From RGIG7179 sp051893555 (GTDB taxonomy: Bacteria; Bacillota; Clostridia; Peptostreptococcales; Anaerovoracaceae), in the NCBI GenBank assembly GCA_051893555.1, contig JBJFHL010000043.1, positions 1 to 10,695 of the forward strand: 10,695 bases of DNA, written 5' to 3'. Positions within the stretch are counted from its first letter, which is position 1; the number at the start of each line of letters is the position of its first letter. This document shows positions 7,061 through 10,695 of the stretch, one piece after another. The translations under genes were made by a program, and so were the position numbers. The notes under the pieces were generated by a model. It was not told the DNA's origin and made no database searches. It saw nothing but the letters and a program-made list of their open reading frames with translations.

Positions 7061-9013
7061 ATGAATTACGGATTTATCAAGACAGAAGCAGTCAGCCCGG
7101 ATCTGCGGGTGGCAGACTGCAGATATAATACAGAAAAGATCATCGAGGCCATGGAGGCCGCCGGCGAACGGGGTACACAACTGATCGTGTTCCCGGAGCT
7201 TGCCGTGACCGCCTACACCTGCGGCGACCTGTTCCTGCAGACCAGTCTGCAGCAGGCGGCGGAAGAGGCGCTGGTGGAGATTACCGGTGCCAGCCTGGGT
7301 CTCAATCTGGTTGCGGTGGTGGGCGTTCCGCTGGTGGTGGAGGGCAAACTCTACAATTGTGCTGCGGTCATCAGCGGTGGGGAAATCCTGGGTATCGTAC
7401 CGAAAACCCACCTGCCGAATTACGGCGAATTCTATGAAAAGCGATGGTTCACGCCGGCACCAGAGGAAACCATTCTCATCAGCCTGGCGGATCTGGAATA
7501 TGAGATTCCCTTCGGAACTGACCTGCTGTTCCGCTGCAGCCAGATGCCTTCCTTTGTCTTAGGGGTGGAGATCTGTGAAGATCTCTGGGCCGCCCTGCCG
7601 CCAAGCACCTTCCATGCCCTGGCAGGCGCCACCATCGTGGCCAATGCCTCTGCCAGTGATGAGGTGGTGGGCAAGCTCCAGTACCGCCGGGAACTGGTGG
7701 GCGGACAGTCGGCCAGAATGCTGTGCGGCTATGTCTATGCCACCTCCGGCAGCGGAGAGTCCAGCACCGACTGCACCTTCTCCGGTGCCAACATGATTGC
7801 AGAAGACGGCAGTATTCTGGCAGAAGCCAGACCGTTCGGAGACGGCTTCTGCAGTGCCGAGATCGATGTGGAGCGCCTCATTGCCGAACGAATTAAGAAT
7901 ACCACCTTCGAACCCCTGCCGGGTGCGGAGGACGACTATATGGATATTTATTTCGATCTGGACGTGGTTGAGAATGACCTTCGCCGGGAATTCTCGCCGA
8001 CACCATTTATTCCTGCGGACCAGACCCAACGTGCAGAACGATGCGAGCTGATCCTGAACATCCAGTCCTCCGGTCTGGCCAAGCGAATGGAACATACCCA
8101 CAGCAAAGCCGCAGTGATCGGGATTTCCGGCGGCCTGGACAGCTGTCTGGCCATGCTGGTGGCAGTCCGTACCATGAAGAAGCTGGGACGGCCGGCTTCC
8201 GATGTGTATGCCGTCACCATGCCATGCTTCGGCACCAGCAAGCGGACCCGCTCCAACGCACAGATCTTATGTGAGGAGTTGGGGGTCACCTTCTGCGAAA
8301 TCAATATTAAGGATACGGTGCTGCAGCACTTTAAAGATATTGACCAGGATCCGAAAAATCTGGATGTGACCTTCGAGAATGCACAGGCCAGAGTCCGCAC
8401 CCTGGTACTGATGGATAAGGCAAACCAGCTCTCCGGACTGGTGGTGGGCACCGGCGACCTGAGCGAGCTGGCCCTGGGCTGGGCCACCTACAACGGGGAC
8501 CACATGAGCATGTACGGCGTCAATGCCGGTGTGCCGAAAACCCTGGTGCGCCACATTGTCCGTTATGAAGCAGACCGGGCAGCATCTGACGGCCAGCAGA
8601 AGCTGGCAGACTGCCTGCTGGATATTCTGGATACGCCGGTCAGTCCGGAACTGCTCCCGACGAAGGAATCCGGTGAAATCGCGCAGGAAACGGAATCCAT
8701 CATCGGGCCTTATGAGATCCATGATTTCTATCTCTACTATGTGCTCCGGTTCGGCTTCAGCCCGAAAAAGATCTTCAAGATCGCCCGCAAGGCGCTGGGA
8801 GATAAGTACACCGATGAAGTGCTTCTCTACTGGCTACGGAACTTCTACCGGCGGTTCTTCGCCCAGCAATTCAAACGCAGCTGCCTGCCGGACGGCCCGA
8901 AGGTGGGAAGCGTCACCCTATCTCCACGTGCAGACTGGCGCATGCCAAGCGATGCCGTCAATGCCGTATGGATGGCCGAGGTGGAAGAACTGGAAAAGGA
9001 ATGGAAGAAATAA
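7061..9013 (+). CDS. nadE: Glutamine-dependent NAD(+) synthetase
   Basis: A 650-residue two-domain cytoplasmic enzyme that converts deamido-NAD (nicotinate adenine dinucleotide) to NAD at the last step of NAD synthesis, using ATP and ammonia released from glutamine. Residues about 1-290 form a nitrilase-like amidase with the triad Glu46 (FPEL), Lys115 (PKTHLPNYGEFYEKRWF) and Cys172 (EICEDLW). From about 325 follows the synthetase domain with the PP-loop SGGLDS (356-361) and GTGDLSELALGW (463-474), which takes part in nucleotide and ammonia handling. The length agrees with the long glutamine-dependent class rather than the short ammonia-dependent one, and all key residues are present. It is transcribed alone, divergently from the peptidase operon, and ends at a hairpin terminator. 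AGGAG at 7050-7054 supports the chosen start. Confidence 0.97.
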   Translation: MNYGFIKTEAVSPDLRVADCRYNTEKIIEAMEAAGERGTQLIVFPELAVTAYTCGDLFLQTSLQQAAEEALVEITGASLGLNLVAVVGVPLVVEGKLYNCAAVISGGEILGIVPKTHLPNYGEFYEKRWFTPAPEETILISLADLEYEIPFGTDLLFRCSQMPSFVLGVEICEDLWAALPPSTFHALAGATIVANASASDEVVGKLQYRRELVGGQSARMLCGYVYATSGSGESSTDCTFSGANMIAEDGSILAEARPFGDGFCSAEIDVERLIAERIKNTTFEPLPGAEDDYMDIYFDLDVVENDLRREFSPTPFIPADQTQRAERCELILNIQSSGLAKRMEHTHSKAAVIGISGGLDSCLAMLVAVRTMKKLGRPASDVYAVTMPCFGTSKRTRSNAQILCEELGVTFCEINIKDTVLQHFKDIDQDPKNLDVTFENAQARVRTLVLMDKANQLSGLVVGTGDLSELALGWATYNGDHMSMYGVNAGVPKTLVRHIVRYEADRAASDGQQKLADCLLDILDTPVSPELLPTKESGEIAQETESIIGPYEIHDFYLYYVLRFGFSPKKIFKIARKALGDKYTDEVLLYWLRNFYRRFFAQQFKRSCLPDGPKVGSVTLSPRADWRMPSDAVNAVWMAEVEELEKEWKK

Positions 9014-9025
9014 AACAATATTGAT

Positions 9026-9063
9026 ATCACGAAGGGGGCTGTAATAAACAGCCCCCTTGTGAT
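9026..9063. terminator. Hairpin terminator between nadE and the Sel1-repeat gene
   Basis: AAGGGGGCTGT (9032-9042) pairs with ACAGCCCCCTT (9048-9058) around loop AATAA. ATCAC (9026-9030) and GTGAT (9059-9063) extend the stem past a single bulged G. It lies between convergent genes and can serve both. The U-tract is poor on either strand, so termination would depend mainly on the very stable GC stem. Confidence 0.7.
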
Positions 9064-9084
9064 CAGTAATTCTTATCAGCGCGG

Positions 9085-10326
9085 TTAGCGGTTATCCTCG
9101 TAGGCATATCCATAAACCGACCAGATGAGTTTTTCCCCGTCTCGATTGACATAATGCGTGTGCTGCATCAATTCCTTATCCGCTTCACGCATCATCCCCA
9201 CTATCGAATTGTTGGCTTCCATGACAGCCTCAAATCCTGCATTGTAGTCCTCATCCCAGCCCTTTGCCGCCGCCATATTGAAAAAGCTTCGTGCCATATC
9301 CTGATTCACAGGAACGCCCAGACCCTTTGCATACATCACGCCGCATAAGTACGCCGCTCTCGGCTCTTCTGCGCAGATTTTGCTGAGATATTCTGCCGCC
9401 TCGGCATAATTCACATCTACATCTATCCCGTAATAGCAGCATAAGCCATACCAGAAGTATGCCTCTCTGACTCCGCCCTGTGCCGCTGCCTTATACATAC
9501 TCGCGCCGCTCCTGCCGCCTCTGATTCTCAAATAATTGCCCTCCGCCGCATAGCCCTCCGGCGTTTTGGTCGAATATGCGCGACGGGTAAAATAAACCAT
9601 TTCGTAGCCTGCAACCTCGTGCACGGTATTGTCGGCTGCCATTTTCGCAAGCTGCGCGGCAGCTCTTCCCACGAAAGGCTTGATGATATCCTGACTCTTT
9701 TCTTCGACAAGGTTCACAACCTTGCGATAGAGCTTGCATGCCGCCTCCCTATCGCCTTCCTCCATCAGCCTGTCCGCCTCCTGAATCTTCTGCTCGGCTT
9801 CCCGTCTGATTCGCTCTTTGTAATCCCTGATCCGCTGATAGGCTTCATCGTCCTTAAAATACCTGAACGGTCGGTTGTCCATATCCTCTTCCATCATTTT
9901 AACGAAAGCATTATAGCTGTCATTGAATTCGGGATCGTCACACCCTGCCGCAAGGGCCATCTCAAACCAATGTCTCGCTTTTCGTGCCTTTTCGGGATCC
10001 AGTTCGCTTTTGCTTTTATACGGATCCTGCTTGCTTGTCCATGCGTAATGCTTTGCCAGCGAGACCATCGCGGGGATATACTCTGCCTCTGCTGCCTGCT
10101 CATTCAATCTGAAATAGGCCTCCAGATTCACGTTTTTCTTACTGCCGTCCCCACATATTGCCCTGTTCGATTGTGCGAGCATGTATTTCACCTCCGGCGA
10201 CAGATCGCTCTCGTCCGCTCCGTCCAGCAGACTGACCACCTTCCTGTATTTCCCCTTGTCGAACAGAGCCTTAACCTCTGCTGTCCTGTCTGTGCCATTG
10301 CTGTTGCTTTTTCGAAAGAGTCCCAT
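9085..10326 (-). CDS. Sel1-repeat (TPR-like) protein
   Basis: A 413-residue soluble protein with no signal peptide or membrane segment. Helical-repeat units of the Sel1 type are visible: one around 288-320 (AYFWYGLCCYYG...AEAAEYLSKICAE) and the clearest at 325-356 (AYLCGVMYAKGLGVPVNQDMARSFFNMAAAKG). A degenerate unit lies at about 84-128, ending in ARHWFEMALAAG. Residues about 157-215 are highly charged helices, possibly coiled coil. The N-terminus MGLFRKSNSN is basic and probably disordered. Sel1 repeats bind other proteins; nothing here points to an enzyme, and the partner is unknown. Base use looks less GC-rich than nadE and the peptidase operon. It is not in an operon within the window. 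The ribosome site is weak (AGCAGG, 7 bases before the ATG), and no convincing promoter lies between it and the transposon end. Confidence 0.8.
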   Translation of the reverse strand: MGLFRKSNSNGTDRTAEVKALFDKGKYRKVVSLLDGADESDLSPEVKYMLAQSNRAICGDGSKKNVNLEAYFRLNEQAAEAEYIPAMVSLAKHYAWTSKQDPYKSKSELDPEKARKARHWFEMALAAGCDDPEFNDSYNAFVKMMEEDMDNRPFRYFKDDEAYQRIRDYKERIRREAEQKIQEADRLMEEGDREAACKLYRKVVNLVEEKSQDIIKPFVGRAAAQLAKMAADNTVHEVAGYEMVYFTRRAYSTKTPEGYAAEGNYLRIRGGRSGASMYKAAAQGGVREAYFWYGLCCYYGIDVDVNYAEAAEYLSKICAEEPRAAYLCGVMYAKGLGVPVNQDMARSFFNMAAAKGWDEDYNAGFEAVMEANNSIVGMMREADKELMQHTHYVNRDGEKLIWSVYGYAYEDNR

Positions 10327-10397
10327 TTTAACCTGCTACTCAAAACATAGACAAAAGTGTCCATATCGAGATTATTACTGCTTCGTCCTGTGTGCTT

Positions 10398-10530
10398 TTG
10401 AGAAGGCATGCCTTACTCTACTCGCAGGTCCTATGCACAGTCCACAGTCGTAAATTCCCGACTAGCCATCGGTACATGTGTATGCTTGCTTTTTAGCTTG
10501 CAACCGCATACACTTTTGCATCTCTCAGAT
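10398..10530 (-). ncRNA. Candidate TnpB guide RNA (omegaRNA/reRNA) scaffold
   Basis: In IS605-type elements the guide RNA scaffold overlaps the 3' end of tnpB and runs through the right end into flanking DNA, which supplies the guide. Here the non-coding stretch after the stop contains several short pairings on the minus strand: CCGA/TCGG around the GATGGCTAG segment, an alternative GTCG/CGAC around GGAATTTA, and the terminal AAGG/CCTT hairpin. The 5' end is unknown and the given limit is nominal. Existence rests on family knowledge plus position, not on a modelled structure. Confidence 0.45.
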
Positions 10531-10695
10531 TCAGCGCCGCATTCAGATCTCTGTCTATGACTGCTCCGCAGTGCGGACAGTGGAAAACTCTGTCTGACAG
10601 CTTCAGATCCCGTTTCAGATTTCCGCAGCGATGGCACGTCTTGCTTGAAGGATACCATGTATCTACAATTCTCAGTTCGATTCCGTTTTCTTTAC
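10493..10695 (-). CDS. tnpB: RNA-guided endonuclease TnpB, C-terminal fragment (runs off window)
   Basis: The reading frame is open from the window edge to TAA at 10493-10495; the last 66 residues are visible. They contain a TnpB/OrfB zinc ribbon, C-H-R-C (about 10634-10623) and C-P-H-C (about 10577-10566), followed by DRDLNAALNL, which carries the last RuvC active-site Asp. TnpB is encoded by IS200/IS605 and IS607 elements and cuts DNA next to a short motif under guidance of an RNA made from the element's right end. The frame looks intact here. The start, the first two RuvC residues and any tnpA lie outside, so activity cannot be judged. Confidence 0.9.
   Translation of the reverse strand, partial: KENGIELRIVDTWYPSSKTCHRCGNLKRDLKLSDRVFHCPHCGAVIDRDLNAALNLRDAKVYAVAS

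Larger units (their letters stand above)
10398..10695 (-). mobile_element. IS200/IS605-family element, right end (partial)
   Basis: The region holds the 3' part of tnpB and about 95 bases beyond its stop. It ends in a short hairpin GAG-(T)-AAGG-CATG-CCTT-CTC (10418-10400, minus strand) followed by AA, so that TCAA occupies 10401-10398. IS605-type elements end in such subterminal hairpins without long inverted repeats, and TCAA is the right cleavage tetranucleotide of IS608. Placing the boundary at 10398 is therefore a reasonable inference. The left end is not in the window. Confidence 0.65.

Noticed and set aside
9619..10350. Plus-strand open frame of 243 codons across the Sel1-repeat gene
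   Set aside because: It is antisense to a protein with visible Sel1 repeats and has no start signal of its own.
10431..10658. Minus-strand 75-codon open frame overlapping the tnpB end
   Set aside because: It is out of frame with the zinc-ribbon/RuvC reading of tnpB, which is clearly the coding frame.
1..10695. CRISPR arrays, tRNA and rRNA genes
   Set aside because: No regularly spaced repeats, tRNA cloverleaf pattern or rRNA-like stretches were seen in any intergenic region.

Overview
The window looks like chromosome from an anaerobic Gram-positive of the Clostridia, perhaps Lachnospiraceae-like. The reasons are strong AGGAGG-type ribosome sites, tight operon packing, a PepX-type S15 peptidase and a long glutamine-dependent NAD synthetase. 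GC content is moderate to high by eye. No genus-level call is possible from sequence alone.

Left part (about 53-6934, minus strand): a five-gene operon read right to left. It consists of a small regulator with a Cys/His cluster and a LuxR/sigma4-like helix-turn-helix, an MFS transporter, an M32 (carboxypeptidase Taq) homologue, a second MFS transporter and a PepX-like Xaa-Pro dipeptidyl-peptidase. Junctions are very tight (12-base gap, 4-base ATGA overlap, 8-base overlap, 1-base gap). A sigma-A-like promoter lies upstream and a hairpin terminator closes the operon. The M32 homologue keeps the family scaffold but has lost the catalytic Glu and a zinc-binding His (HEXXH reads HSGGK), so it is probably a pseudoenzyme. 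The operon may take up and process peptides or a peptide-like compound, with the dead M32 protein acting in binding or regulation. That role is inference.

Extreme left edge (1-52, minus strand): the first bases of a group II intron, starting GTGCG, inserted 8 bases past the operon terminator stem. This is the insertion habit of bacterial class C introns.

Centre (6822-7060): a divergent, AT-rich regulatory region with two promoters, a 10-base palindrome and short direct repeats. To its right nadE (+) makes NAD from deamido-NAD and glutamine and ends at a strong hairpin shared with the convergent next gene.

Right part (9085-10695, minus strand): a cytoplasmic Sel1-repeat protein, then the 3' end of an IS200/IS605-type element. 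This holds the last 66 codons of tnpB with its zinc ribbon, a region expected to encode the guide (omega/re) RNA, and a terminal hairpin with a TCAA motif. The element sits about 70 bases upstream of the Sel1-repeat gene, so its guide would be read from that short flank.
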